A DNA stretch of 64,000 bases from JOPF133 sp052144935 (GCA_052144935.1 JBKQPR010000254.1:1-64000), one strand, 5' to 3'. Shown: positions 33,396-42,581, numbered from the stretch's first letter. A program made the numbers and translations. The notes: generated by a model not told the origin, from the letters alone.

Positions 33396-35158
33396 TCGTC
33401 CTGCTGTTCGCAGGCGCGGTCTATCTCGGCTGTATTCTTTCTCCCCCGTCCCTGATGGATGACGTGGATGCCGTGCAGGCGCAGATCGCGCGCAACATGC
33501 TGACCTCGGGCGATTGGGTGACCGCGCGCATCGACGGAGTAGCCTATCTGGAGAAAGCGCCGCTCATCTATTGGGCCATCGCCCTGTGCTACAAACTCTT
33601 CGGCGTTTCCGATTGGGTCGCGCGCATCCCCGTGGCGCTTTCCACGATGGCGCTGTGCTGGCTGACCGCGGCATTCGGCGCATGGGCCTTCGGCAGGCGC
33701 GCGGGCTTGTATGCCGGCCTGTGCCTGTCCACCTGTGTGGGCCTGTTTTTGTTCACCCGCGTCCTGATTCCCGACGTGATGGTCACCGCCACGGTGGCGC
33801 TGGCGATGTGGGCGTTTCTGCGCGCTCTGGATCAGGACGAACCGCGCCCGCGACTGTGGGCCTTCCTGCTGGCCGCCAGCCTGGGAACGGGCCTGCTGCT
33901 GAAGAGCGCCGTGGGCGTGCTGTTCCCCGTGGCGGCCGCCCTGCTGTATCTGTTCATCACCGGACAACTATTTTCGCGCAAGGCATGGCGCCGCCTGCAT
34001 CCCTGGACCGGTCTGGCGGTTATCCTCCTGATCGCCGCGCCCTGGCACGTGCTGGCCACTTTGCGCAACCCGCCGTACTTCGATTTCGCCTTTCGCAGCG
34101 TCCCCGGCGAGTACCACGGATTCCTGTGGTTCTTCTTCATGAACGAGCAGGTGCTGCGCTTCCTCAATTTGCGCTACCCGCACGATTACAACACCGTGCC
34201 GCGTCTTTATTTCTGGCTGTTCCACCTAGCCTGGCTGTTCCCCTGGAGCGTCTACTTTCCGTCCGTGTTCAAGCTAGGGTTCCGGCCGGTGGACCGCGCC
34301 GGGCGCACGCGTCTGCTGGCCCTCTGCTGGACCGGCTTCCTGCTGGTCTTCTTCACCTTCTCCACCACCCAGGAGTACTACTCGATGCCCTGTTATCCGG
34401 CCTTGGCGTTGCTGCTCGGCTCGGCCATGACGGTGGAGGGCCGCTGGCTGCGCTTCGGAACCCGTCTGCTCTCGGCCATCGCGGGACTGGCCGGCGTAGC
34501 GGCGCTGATCCTGTGGTTCCTGGTGCGCCACCTCCCCACCCCCGGCGATATCTCCGAGGCGCTGTCGCAGCACCCCAGCGCCTACACGCTTTCGCTCGGC
34601 CACCTCGAGGACCTGACCATCGACTCGCTGGCCTATCTGCGGCTGCCGCTGGCGCTGGCCGGCATCGCCTTCCTGGCGGGATCGCTCGGAACCATGCGGG
34701 CCGTGGGCCAGCGCGCCTATCTGGCCCTCGCGGTGATGCTGGTGCTCTTCTTCCAGGCCGCCCGCCTGGCCATGGTGGGTTTCGATCCCTACCTGTCGTC
34801 GCGCCCGCTGGCCGAAGCGCTGCTCCACGCGCCCGAAGGCCGTCTGATTGTGGATCACCACTACTACACCTTTTCTTCGGTCTTCTTCTACACCAACCGC
34901 ACGGCCCTGCTGCTCAACGGCCGCTTCAACAACCTGGTCTACGGGTCGTACGCCCCCGGCGCTCCGGATATTTTCATCGACGACGCGCAGTGGCGCGACA
35001 TGTGGCTGGCGCCGGACCGCTGTTACTTAGTCGCCAAACAGGACCAGATGCAACGCCTGGAGAAGTTAGTGGGCCACGAGGTCTTGCATGTGGTGCTGCT
35101 AAGCGGCGGGAAGATGTTGGTTACGAATCGGGCGATGGAGGGTGCGGCCCACTTGTGA
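33323..35158 (+). CDS. ArnT/PMT-like membrane glycosyltransferase
   Basis: A 611-residue GT-C glycosyltransferase with at least 11 hydrophobic segments. The first periplasmic loop has DDVDAVQAQIARNML, with the acidic pair expected to bind metal and lipid-linked donor, and VAYLEKAPLIYWAIA, the hallmark of ArnT/dolichyl-phosphate-mannose transferases. Such enzymes move a sugar from a polyprenyl phosphate to lipid A, protein or glycan on the outer face of the membrane. Translation begins inside the asparagine synthase gene (ATG 33323, with GTG 33311 as alternative). The C-terminal 170 residues form a soluble domain. Confidence 0.85.
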   Translation: MAYPDDSHTRSGPRDNSQYLHFGLIVLLFAGAVYLGCILSPPSLMDDVDAVQAQIARNMLTSGDWVTARIDGVAYLEKAPLIYWAIALCYKLFGVSDWVARIPVALSTMALCWLTAAFGAWAFGRRAGLYAGLCLSTCVGLFLFTRVLIPDVMVTATVALAMWAFLRALDQDEPRPRLWAFLLAASLGTGLLLKSAVGVLFPVAAALLYLFITGQLFSRKAWRRLHPWTGLAVILLIAAPWHVLATLRNPPYFDFAFRSVPGEYHGFLWFFFMNEQVLRFLNLRYPHDYNTVPRLYFWLFHLAWLFPWSVYFPSVFKLGFRPVDRAGRTRLLALCWTGFLLVFFTFSTTQEYYSMPCYPALALLLGSAMTVEGRWLRFGTRLLSAIAGLAGVAALILWFLVRHLPTPGDISEALSQHPSAYTLSLGHLEDLTIDSLAYLRLPLALAGIAFLAGSLGTMRAVGQRAYLALAVMLVLFFQAARLAMVGFDPYLSSRPLAEALLHAPEGRLIVDHHYYTFSSVFFYTNRTALLLNGRFNNLVYGSYAPGAPDIFIDDAQWRDMWLAPDRCYLVAKQDQMQRLEKLVGHEVLHVVLLSGGKMLVTNRAMEGAAHL

Positions 35159-35534
35159 TCGACGGTACGGCCCGCCGCGGAGAGCGGACCTCTTACGGAT
35201 ATCCAGCATTTCTCCTGGTCACGCGGACCGATACGCGCCGCTGCTAACAGCGTTATCAACCTGAGTGCGAAAAGTCTCAAGCAATCCTGGACTTCAGCGT
35301 ACAGTTCGAGGAAGTCAGTCCGATCCGGGCTAAGATATTGACCGTGAGCGATGGTATTCCGGGCAGCGACCAAGCTCTCGTCGATCAGATTTTCCTTCGT
35401 AAATCACCCTGACGATGGGTCCCATCGCTTCAGAGTCGTCAATTTTGAACAGACGAGGCAGCGCCAAAGTGCTATCGTCGGCCCTAGGTTGGACAAGTGG
35501 CCCTGGGCGGAACAGGGCAGGAAGGGGCAACTTC
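35159..35534. other. Intergenic stretch without recognisable features
   Basis: About 375 bases between the ArnT-like gene and a small hypothetical gene. Short frames on both strands lack ribosome sites and known similarity. I see no RNA gene or clear terminator. Confidence 0.35.
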
Positions 35535-35744
35535 ATGGATGTGACAAGAATCATTTTGCAGCTTCGCTTGGAGCGGCAACAGATCGAACAGGCCATCCGC
35601 TCCCTGGAGGAATTTAATCGGATTAGTACCGGGCCGAGAGTAGCGGGGGCACAATCCCCGCCGACAACAGGAGGGTCGCGGAACAGGACGATGGTTCGCA
35701 ATGCGACGGGCCTGCCGTGTGCAGACGGGAAGAGTGCTGAGTGA
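35535..35744 (+). CDS. Small hypothetical protein (coiled-coil start)
   Basis: A 69-residue protein starting MDVTRIILQLRLERQQIEQ, an amphipathic helix with heptad-like leucines, then a Pro/Gly/Ser/Arg tail. Very short proteins with this opening (M-D-x-T-x-x-I-x-x-L-R-x-E) recur in Acidobacteriota genomes, by my recollection. The ribosome site AGGAAGGGG is well placed. Function unknown. Confidence 0.5.
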   Translation: MDVTRIILQLRLERQQIEQAIRSLEEFNRISTGPRVAGAQSPPTTGGSRNRTMVRNATGLPCADGKSAE

Positions 35745-35979
35745 ACACGGCCGTTAGAATGGCTCTGGTTCGGGTCGGGAAAAGTCCGGACGGGTGCCCC
35801 GATCCCTCAAGGGCGTGACCCGCACGTATCACTCCGGGTAGGGATGGGTTACGCGTTTTGTGTCTGGAGTCGGCGGCACAACGCGAAAGGTACTCGGATA
35901 AAAGGATTGCGTGGGCCTTTCGAGGCGGCCCACCGGAAGAGGAAGAGGCCGGAAGAGGCCCGGCCGCTTGTCGTTGCAG

Positions 35980-35985
35980 TACAAT
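35980..35985 (+). promoter_or_regulatory. -10-like box immediately before PhyH start
   Basis: TACAAT ends 6 bases before ATG 35992, and no ribosome site lies between them. This matches the layout seen at 19831 and suggests leaderless transcription. Confidence 0.4.
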
Positions 35986-35991
35986 CGCCGT

Positions 35992-36771
35992 ATGACGGCG
36001 GAACAGGTTCGGCAGCTTCAAACTGACGGGGTTCTGGTCCTGCCGGGAGTGATGGATGCGGAGTGGCTGGAAGCTCTGCGCACCGCGGTGGCGAGGCAAC
36101 TGGAAGTCGAAGGGGAGAACGCGGGGGCCGAGTTTCGCCAGGAGGAGCATGCCCAGCGACTGGCCAACCTGGTGGACAAAGGAGAGGTGTTCCGGCGGGT
36201 GATCCGCCATCCGGATCTGCTGCAGGCGGCCGAGGCGGTACTGGGGCCCGACTTCAAACTGGGCAGCCTGAATTACCGCGGCGCCGATCCGCGATCGAAC
36301 TCGGCACAGCCGCTGCACTGCGACATGGGAATGGTTGCGGATGCCAGGGGCAACGCGGTTTTCAATTCCATCTGGCTGCTGGACGATTTCACTCCCGAGA
36401 ATGGGCCTACGCGGTACGTGCCCGGCTCCCATACCTGGGGAAAGCTTCCGCAGGAAGTGCTGAGCGACACGAAGGCGCCCCACCCCGGAGAGCGGCTGGT
36501 GCGGGGCGCCGCCGGCGACGTGATCCTGATGAATGCCCACCTATGGCATGGTGGAACGGCGAATCGCACGGACTCGACGCGGCGGTCGCTGCACGCCTTT
36601 TTCGTGCGGGGCGATCAGCCGCAGCAGCAGTATCAGAAGCGATTGCTGCGCGCTGAGACGCAGGCGGCGCTAAGTCCGGTGCTGCGGCGGATTCTGGCGT
36701 TGGATGACCAGAGGAACGATGAGCTGAGTGCGCGCGGCAGCGGGCGGAGCGGGTTCTTGGGTAAGGGGTGA
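35992..36771 (+). CDS. Phytanoyl-CoA dioxygenase (PhyH) family protein
   Basis: A 259-residue Fe(II)/2-oxoglutarate oxygenase. The facial triad is visible as His and Asp of LHCDMG (near 105) and the distal His of NAHLWHGGTANRT (near 183), with the 2-oxoglutarate-binding Arg in STRRSLHAFF. VPGSHTWG is the usual family motif. PhyH-family enzymes hydroxylate or halogenate diverse small molecules, so substrate is open. No pathway partner is adjacent. Confidence 0.87.
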   Translation: MTAEQVRQLQTDGVLVLPGVMDAEWLEALRTAVARQLEVEGENAGAEFRQEEHAQRLANLVDKGEVFRRVIRHPDLLQAAEAVLGPDFKLGSLNYRGADPRSNSAQPLHCDMGMVADARGNAVFNSIWLLDDFTPENGPTRYVPGSHTWGKLPQEVLSDTKAPHPGERLVRGAAGDVILMNAHLWHGGTANRTDSTRRSLHAFFVRGDQPQQQYQKRLLRAETQAALSPVLRRILALDDQRNDELSARGSGRSGFLGKG

Positions 36772-36854
36772 GAACCACCCAACATCGATGCAATCCGCTA
36801 TGTCTACGGTTTCAGATCGAGGGCGCCGCTTGACTTGCCCCGATGGAGCGGTTC

Positions 36855-38267
36855 TTACTCCACCCCCAACCCCAGCCCCAGAAACTGCTTCGCATTCCCG
36901 TAGCAGATATTCTTCACCGTCGGCCCCACCAGCGAGAAATCGTTGGGCAGCTCGCCCGCTTCCATGTCCCGCCCGAACAGATCGCAGAGCACGCGGCGGA
37001 AGTACTCATGCCGCGGATAGCTCATGAACGAGCGCGAATCGGTCAGCATCCCCAGGAAGCGCGAAATCAGGCCACAGTTCGAGAGCGCGTTCAGTTGCCA
37101 CTCGATGGCCTCCTTCTGGTCCAGGTACCACCAGCCGCTGCCCATTTGAATCTTGCCCGCCACTGACCCGTCCTGGAAGTTGCCGATCATGGTGGCGATC
37201 GCGTAATTGTCGGCCGGGTTCAAATTGTAGAACACCATCTTGGGCAGCGAGTTCTCCCGGTCGAGGCGGTCCAGGTAAGCGCCCAGCGCATCGGCCTGCG
37301 GCCAATCGCCGATCGAGTCGAAACCGACGTCGGCGCCCAGCTCGCGGAAGCGGCGCGTGTTGGCGTTGCGCCGCGCGCCCAGGTGAAGCTGCTTGGTCCA
37401 GCCCTTCTGGGTGTCCCATTGGCCGAACAGCACCATCATGTAACCCGCGAAACGGGCGTGCTCGTCGGGCGTGGCCTTATGGCCGCCGCGGGCGCAGCCG
37501 AAAATCCGCGAGGCTTCGTGATCGGTGGCGAACTCGCCGAAGGCATGGTTCACGCCGTGGTCGGAAAGCCGCCCGCCCATCTCATGAAAATAGTCGTGCC
37601 GCTTGTGCAGGGCGTCTACAAAATCGGCCAGTGTGGAGATGCTGGTGTTGCTGGCCGCCTCCAGCTTGGCCACCCATGCGTTGAACGCCTCGGGCGCATG
37701 CACATTCAGAGCCTTGTCGGGACGGTAGCACGGGAAGACCTTGGTCGGCAGATCGCCGGCCGCAATCACGCGGTGCCATTCCAGGCCGTCAGTCGGGTCG
37801 TCGGTGGTGCACACGGCCTTCACGTGGAACTTGGCCAGAATGCCGTGCGCTCGCAGATCGTCGCCTGCCAGCAGTGCGTTGGCCCGCTCCCACACCGCCG
37901 GCGCGGTCTTCTCGTCCAGCAGGTCCTCGATGCCGAAGTAGCGCTTCAGCTCCAGATGGGTCCAGTGATACAGCGGATTGCGCAGAGTGTACGGAACCGT
38001 ATGCGCCCACGCCTTAAATTTCTCCTCGGGAGTGGCGTCCCCGGTGCAGTATCGTTCGTCGACGCCGTTGGCCCGCATGGCGCGCCATTTGTAATGGTCG
38101 CCCTCCAGCCAGATCTCGAACAGGTTGCCGAACTGGCGGTTGTGCGCCACATCCTGCGGCGGCAGATGGCAATGATAATCGAGAATCGGCTCCTTTTCGG
38201 CGTATTCGTGATACAGCCGCCGCGCGGTCTCATTGCTCAGCAGAAAATCTTCATGGATGAATGGCAT
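36855..38267 (-). CDS. uxaC: Uronate isomerase
   Basis: A 470-residue member of the amidohydrolase superfamily, converting glucuronate to fructuronate and galacturonate to tagaturonate, the first step of hexuronate catabolism. Recognisable blocks are FLLSNETARRLYHEYA, ILDYHCHLPP (HxH metal motif), CTTDDPTDGLEWH, FPCYRPDKAL and the C-terminal SYPRHEYFRRVLCDLFG. Length equals that of characterised UxaC. It is monocistronic and divergent from a secreted hydrolase gene. The ribosome site is GAAGGGAAC. It links the organism to pectin or glucuronoxylan use. Confidence 0.96.
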   Translation of the reverse strand: MPFIHEDFLLSNETARRLYHEYAEKEPILDYHCHLPPQDVAHNRQFGNLFEIWLEGDHYKWRAMRANGVDERYCTGDATPEEKFKAWAHTVPYTLRNPLYHWTHLELKRYFGIEDLLDEKTAPAVWERANALLAGDDLRAHGILAKFHVKAVCTTDDPTDGLEWHRVIAAGDLPTKVFPCYRPDKALNVHAPEAFNAWVAKLEAASNTSISTLADFVDALHKRHDYFHEMGGRLSDHGVNHAFGEFATDHEASRIFGCARGGHKATPDEHARFAGYMMVLFGQWDTQKGWTKQLHLGARRNANTRRFRELGADVGFDSIGDWPQADALGAYLDRLDRENSLPKMVFYNLNPADNYAIATMIGNFQDGSVAGKIQMGSGWWYLDQKEAIEWQLNALSNCGLISRFLGMLTDSRSFMSYPRHEYFRRVLCDLFGRDMEAGELPNDFSLVGPTVKNICYGNAKQFLGLGLGVE

Positions 38268-38327
38268 GGCGTGGCCCGTTCCCTTCGTTTAGCGATATAA
38301 CATCGCAGGATAGCAAATGGCGGTGGC

Positions 38328-38335
38328 ATAATAAT
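38328..38335 (+). promoter_or_regulatory. -10-like box before the secreted hydrolase gene
   Basis: CATAATAA lies 7 bases before ATG 38343 with no ribosome site between. It is a third case of the leaderless-like arrangement in this window. Confidence 0.35.
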
Positions 38336-38342
38336 CCTCACG

Positions 38343-40298
38343 ATGAAGACTCTGCCGTGGATTCTCCTGCTGGCCGTCTGCGGCCGTGCGCAGACCGCTC
38401 CCAAACCGCTCCCGCCGCCCGGGATCGACGTGCCGGCCGCGGATCGGGCCGAGCTCGAAAGCGGGCTGGAGCGCCTGCGCGCCGCCACGGCCAAATTGGG
38501 CAACCATCCGTTGGCCGCCGATGTGCTCATCTACGAAAAGGCCGTCCGCTACGCCCTTGAGTATCATGAATTCTTCAAGCCCGACGAGATCCAGAAGGCC
38601 AAGGTGCTGCTCCGTGAGGGCCAGGAACGGGCCGCTCAACTGGCCGAAAAGCAGGCCCCCTGGACCACCGCCACCGGCCTGGTGGTGCGCGGCTACGTCT
38701 CCAGGATCGATGGCAGCGTGCAGCCCTACGGACTGGTGGTACCGCCGTCGTACTCCCCCACCGCTCCGCACCGCTGGCGCCTGGACCTGTGGTTTCACGG
38801 CCGCTCGGACACCCTCAGCGAGGTGAACTTCCTCACCGACCGCCAGCGCAACCCCGGCGAATTCCAGCCCCGCGATACCATCGTGCTGCACCTCTACGGC
38901 CGCTTCTGCAACGCCAGCAAGTTCGCGGGCGAAGTGGACGCGTTCGAAGCCCTGGATGCCGTGAAGCGCAACTACGCCATCGACGAGAACCGCATCCTGG
39001 TGCGCGGCTTCAGCATGGGTGGCGCTTCGGCATGGCACATAGGGACGCACTTCGCGGGCTTGTGGGCCGCCGTGGCGCCCGGCGCGGGCTTCGCCGAAAC
39101 GGCCCAATATCAGAAGCTCAAGCTTTCGGGCGACGGCGCGCCGCCCTGGTGGGAGCAGACCCTCTGGCATCTCTACGATTCCCGCGACTACGCCGCCAAC
39201 CTGTTCAACACCGCCACCATCGAATACCACGGCGAGATCGATCCGCAGAAGCAGGCCGGCGACGTGATGGAGCGCTCCATGGCCGAAGAGGGCCTGCGGC
39301 TCATCCGCCTCGAGGGCCCGCAGACGCCCCACCGGTATCACCCCGATTCGAAAGTGCAGTTGGAGCGCATGCTCGACCAGATCGCGGCGCGCGGCGCCGA
39401 TCCCTATCCGCGTAAGGTGCTTTTCACCACTTGGACCCTGGCTTACAACCGCATGAAATGGGTCGCCGTGGATTCGCTCGCGAAGCATTGGGAACGCGCC
39501 CGCGTGGAGGCGGACATCGTGGACGACAGTTCGGTCGCCGTAACCACCGCCAACGTCACCGCATTCTCGTTCGCGATGGGGCCCGGAGGCTGCCCGCTGG
39601 ACCTGCGCCACAAGGTGGCCGTGCGCATCGATGGCCAGTCGCTGACCGCTCCCACGCCCGGCTCAGACCGCTCCTGGACCGCGCACTTCCGCCAATCCGG
39701 CGGCCGGTGGCAGGTCGCGAACACCGCCGAAGCCGCGGGCCTGCACAAGCGCCACGCTCTGCAGGGGCCCATCGACGACGCGTTTCTGGACCGCTTCGTG
39801 TTCGTCACGCCCACCGGCCAACCGCTCACGCCCGGCACGGCCGCCTGGGTGTCTGCGGAAGAGAAACGCGCCATCGCCGAGTGGCGCGCGCAGTTCCGCG
39901 GCGACCCGCGCGTGCTCGACGACACCGCGGTCACCGACGCCGACATCGCCTCCAGCAATCTGATCCTGTGGGGCGATCCCGGCAGCAACCGTGTGCTGGC
40001 GCGCATCGCCGACCGTCTGCCCATCCGGTGGACCGGCGCCGGCCTGGTCGCCGGATCGCACAGCTACCCCCCGGACACGCACGCGCCCATCCTGATTTAT
40101 CCCAACCCTTTGAACCCCACGAAATACGTGGTGTTGAACAGCGGCTTCACCTTCCGCGAAGACGCCAACTCCACCAACTCGCGACAGACTCCGCGGCTGC
40201 CCGATTACGCGGTGGTGGATTTGACGACTCCTCCCGACAGCCATTTTCCGGGCAAGATTGTGCTGGCCGGCTTCTTCAACGAGGAGTGGGGTTGGTAG
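38343..40298 (+). CDS. Secreted prolyl-oligopeptidase-like alpha/beta hydrolase
   Basis: A 651-residue secreted protein (signal to about residue 17). The middle part is an alpha/beta hydrolase: DLWFHGRSD (oxyanion region), the nucleophile elbow VRGFSMGGASA (Ser near 225), and Asp/His candidates in YHGEIDPQ and TPHRYHP. The C-terminal third (ARVEADIVDDSSVAVTTANV, WTAHFRQSGGRW) is a beta-rich domain I do not recognise. The layout resembles carbohydrate-polymer esterases and prolyl-oligopeptidase-like enzymes of Acidobacteriota. It is followed 11 bases on by an amidase gene, so they may be co-transcribed. Confidence 0.75.
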   Translation: MKTLPWILLLAVCGRAQTAPKPLPPPGIDVPAADRAELESGLERLRAATAKLGNHPLAADVLIYEKAVRYALEYHEFFKPDEIQKAKVLLREGQERAAQLAEKQAPWTTATGLVVRGYVSRIDGSVQPYGLVVPPSYSPTAPHRWRLDLWFHGRSDTLSEVNFLTDRQRNPGEFQPRDTIVLHLYGRFCNASKFAGEVDAFEALDAVKRNYAIDENRILVRGFSMGGASAWHIGTHFAGLWAAVAPGAGFAETAQYQKLKLSGDGAPPWWEQTLWHLYDSRDYAANLFNTATIEYHGEIDPQKQAGDVMERSMAEEGLRLIRLEGPQTPHRYHPDSKVQLERMLDQIAARGADPYPRKVLFTTWTLAYNRMKWVAVDSLAKHWERARVEADIVDDSSVAVTTANVTAFSFAMGPGGCPLDLRHKVAVRIDGQSLTAPTPGSDRSWTAHFRQSGGRWQVANTAEAAGLHKRHALQGPIDDAFLDRFVFVTPTGQPLTPGTAAWVSAEEKRAIAEWRAQFRGDPRVLDDTAVTDADIASSNLILWGDPGSNRVLARIADRLPIRWTGAGLVAGSHSYPPDTHAPILIYPNPLNPTKYVVLNSGFTFREDANSTNSRQTPRLPDYAVVDLTTPPDSHFPGKIVLAGFFNEEWGW

Positions 40299-40309
40299 GC
40301 GGGCCTGAC

Positions 40310-41761
40310 GTGATCGCGCGCTGCCTGCGACGCATCGCCGAGCAGGATGGCGAAATCCGCGCGTGGGTCGAAGTGGCGCCGCAGTTCGCCGCGCGCCACC
40401 CCGCCGCGTCGCACCCCACCGCTCCGCCGGTCGCCACGCACCAACTCTCCGCGCCCGAGACCTCCGCGGGCGAGCCTGCCGCGCCGGAGGCTGAGGCCGC
40501 CGCGCACCCGCCCGCCGCGCCGCACACTGCCCCGCCCGAGGCCGCCGCGCAGCACCCTGCCCCGCCCGAGGCCGAGGCCGGCGCGCCCGAGGCCTCCGCG
40601 GGCCAGCCCGCCGCGCCGCGGGGTCCCGACCGCTCCCCGACGGTGGGGCAGGCGAATCGCCTGCCCCACCACGATGGGCCGCTCGCCGGAATTCCCTTCG
40701 GCGCCAAGGACATCTTCGAGACCCGCGGCATGGCCACCGAATATGGCTCGCCGCTCTACGCAGGCCGTAAAGGCGAGGCCGACGCTGCGGTGATCGCGGA
40801 GTTGCGCGCGCAGGGCGCCATCCTGCTGGGCAAGACGCAGACCACCGCGTTCGCCTCGTTCGACGCCGCGCCCACGCGCAATCCGCGGGCGCCCGGCCAC
40901 ACCCCCGGCGGCAGCTCCGCCGGTTCGGCGGCGGCGGTGGCCGCGGGCATGGTCCCTTTTGCGCTCGGCACGCAGACGCTCGGGTCGGTGCTGCGCCCGG
41001 CGTCCTATTGCGGCGTGTGCGGCTTCAAGCCCAGCTTCGGCCTCATCCCCATCGAGGGCGTGCTGCCGTTTGCGCCCTCGCTCGATACGGTGGGGTTCTT
41101 CACGGCCACGGTGGAGGATATGAATTTTCTGTGGTCGCGCGGCTTCGGCGGCAGCTCCGACGTGGCACTGCGCGACCTGGCGCGCCTGCGCGTTCCGTGC
41201 GAAGAGCCGATGGCCCGTGCCATGGAAGACGCGGCCCAGCGTCTGCGCGCCGCCGGCATTCGCGTGGACGATATGGACCCGCCGGCCGGCTGGGAAGCGG
41301 TGGTGGAGGCGGCCTACGCCATCAACACCTATGAAGGCGCGCGCACGCACGAGCGCCTCTATCGCGACTTCGGCGAGCGCATCGGCGAGCGCCTGGCCGC
41401 CCTGGTGCGGCGCGGACTGGCCATGCCCGCCGAGGAATACGAGGCCGCGCGCGAGCGGGTGGAGCGCATGCGCGGCGAGATTTCGCGCATCCTCTGGGAA
41501 TACCCCGCGATTCTCAGCCCCGCGGCCACGGGACCGCCTCCCGCCGGCTTCGATTTCACGGGCGACCCCGCCGCCAACGCGCCCTGGACCGCCCTCGGAG
41601 TGCCTGCCATCAGCGTCCCGCTGCCGGGGTATGATCTACCCATGGGCCTGCAACTGACCGGCGCCTGGGGCCGCGATGACGCCGTGGTCGTGGTGGCGGC
41701 CCAAGCCGAGAGGTTTTTGGGAAACGCCGAAAGGCTTTTGAGAAACCAGGTGACCGAATGA
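40310..41761 (+). CDS. Amidase-signature enzyme with Pro/Ala-rich insert
   Basis: A 483-residue amidase-signature protein starting at GTG 40310. Catalytic Lys is in GIPFGAKDIFETRG (near 131), the cis-Ser in GGSSAGSAAAVAAG and the nucleophile region is GTQTLGSVLRP, where family consensus is GxDTGGSxRxPA, so the residue before Gly-Ser is Leu rather than Gly. Residues about 27-122 are a Pro/Ala/Glu-rich insertion, absent from normal amidases, placed between the first helix and the catalytic Lys; its end carries the palindromic sequence read as VGQANRLPH. It is coupled (ATGA) to the following MmcQ/YjbR gene. Activity is plausible since the core motifs are intact; substrate unknown. Confidence 0.85.
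   Translation: MIARCLRRIAEQDGEIRAWVEVAPQFAARHPAASHPTAPPVATHQLSAPETSAGEPAAPEAEAAAHPPAAPHTAPPEAAAQHPAPPEAEAGAPEASAGQPAAPRGPDRSPTVGQANRLPHHDGPLAGIPFGAKDIFETRGMATEYGSPLYAGRKGEADAAVIAELRAQGAILLGKTQTTAFASFDAAPTRNPRAPGHTPGGSSAGSAAAVAAGMVPFALGTQTLGSVLRPASYCGVCGFKPSFGLIPIEGVLPFAPSLDTVGFFTATVEDMNFLWSRGFGGSSDVALRDLARLRVPCEEPMARAMEDAAQRLRAAGIRVDDMDPPAGWEAVVEAAYAINTYEGARTHERLYRDFGERIGERLAALVRRGLAMPAEEYEAARERVERMRGEISRILWEYPAILSPAATGPPPAGFDFTGDPAANAPWTALGVPAISVPLPGYDLPMGLQLTGAWGRDDAVVVVAAQAERFLGNAERLLRNQVTE
40388..40641 (+). repeat. Low-complexity Pro/Ala/Glu coding repeats inside the amidase
   Basis: The insert is built of loosely repeated GCGCCCGAGGCC and GCCGCGCACCCGCCC-type units. They have diverged but keep the reading frame, suggesting slippage growth under selection for an open frame. 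Confidence 0.6.
40642..40670. repeat. Perfect 29-bp palindrome, family 2, inside the amidase gene
   Basis: GGTGGGGCAGGCGA, one central base, then TCGCCTGCCCCACC: 14-bp arms, perfect. It shares its core with the palindrome at 60284 and the degenerate copy at 18643. It is read in frame as part of the amidase. Confidence 0.9.
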
Positions 41762-42081
41762 CCGCCGCGGATTTCCGCCGCATGGCGCTGGCGCTGCCCG
41801 AGGCCACCGAAGGCGCGCACATGGGTCACGCCGATTTCCGCGTGCGAAACAAGATCTTCGCCACCCTGGACCATACCGAGGCGCTGGGAATGGTGAAGCT
41901 CAACCCCGAGCAGCAGCACGAGTTCGTCAAAGCGCAGCCGGAAATCTTTGTGCCCGTAAGAGGCGGCTGGGGCCGCCAGGGCGCGACGCACGTGCGGCTG
42001 GCCGTGACGGAAGAGGGAACGCTCGGTAAAGCGCTCCGCACCGCCTGGCGCAACACGGCGCCGAAGAGCCTGACGGGATGA
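41758..42081 (+). CDS. MmcQ/YjbR-family DNA-binding-like protein
   Basis: A 107-residue protein of the MmcQ/YjbR family (FRRMALALPEATEGAHMGHA, then GMVKLNPEQQ and the end AWRNTAPKSL). The fold resembles the TfoX C-terminal and CyaY-like domains; cellular role is unknown. Translation is coupled to the amidase by a 4-base ATGA overlap. Confidence 0.85.
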   Translation: MTAADFRRMALALPEATEGAHMGHADFRVRNKIFATLDHTEALGMVKLNPEQQHEFVKAQPEIFVPVRGGWGRQGATHVRLAVTEEGTLGKALRTAWRNTAPKSLTG

Positions 42082-42227
42082 GCGGTGCAGCGTGGAACCA
42101 CGCGCCCGGACCCGCCTTGGGGCTTGGGATTGCGCGGCTCAACCCCGGCGACCCCGGATCGGTCAAGCACCCTCATGCCCTGGACCGGCCCCATGATACC
42201 GGCGATATGATAGGAGCAGGCTTCGCC

Positions 42228-42581
42228 ATGAAATCCAGGTTTCGCTTGACGGGGATCGCCGTGTGCGCAGCGGCGCTGCTTTCGCTCGCGCTTGTCGAGG
42301 GGCAAAGTTTCCAGAGAGGCGCCGGGACGCCGCCATCGGGGCCGCCGGCCGAAGAGCAGGAGGTCAAGCTGCCCAACGGCAAGTCGCAGCGCGACGAAAT
42401 TCTCAAACTCGAACGCGAACAGAACATCAAGGACGCCGCCCAACTGGCGCAATTGGCCGAGGAATTGAAGCAAGATCTGGAAAAGAACGAACCCTTCGTG
42501 CTGTCCCTCGCTACGCTCAAGAAAACGGATGACATCGAGAAACTGGTCAAGAAGATCCGCGGCCGCATGCGGCATAATTAG
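42228..42581 (+). CDS. Small secreted hypothetical protein
   Basis: A 117-residue protein with signal peptide (RLTGIAVCAAALLSLALVEG), a short Pro-rich linker and a long charged amphipathic helix region (DEILKLEREQNIKDAAQLAQ onward) likely to form a coiled coil. The ribosome site GGAGCAGG lies upstream of ATG 42228. It overlaps the next gene by 53 bases, so the two are probably co-expressed. Not recognised as a known family. Confidence 0.6.
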   Translation: MKSRFRLTGIAVCAAALLSLALVEGQSFQRGAGTPPSGPPAEEQEVKLPNGKSQRDEILKLEREQNIKDAAQLAQLAEELKQDLEKNEPFVLSLATLKKTDDIEKLVKKIRGRMRHN

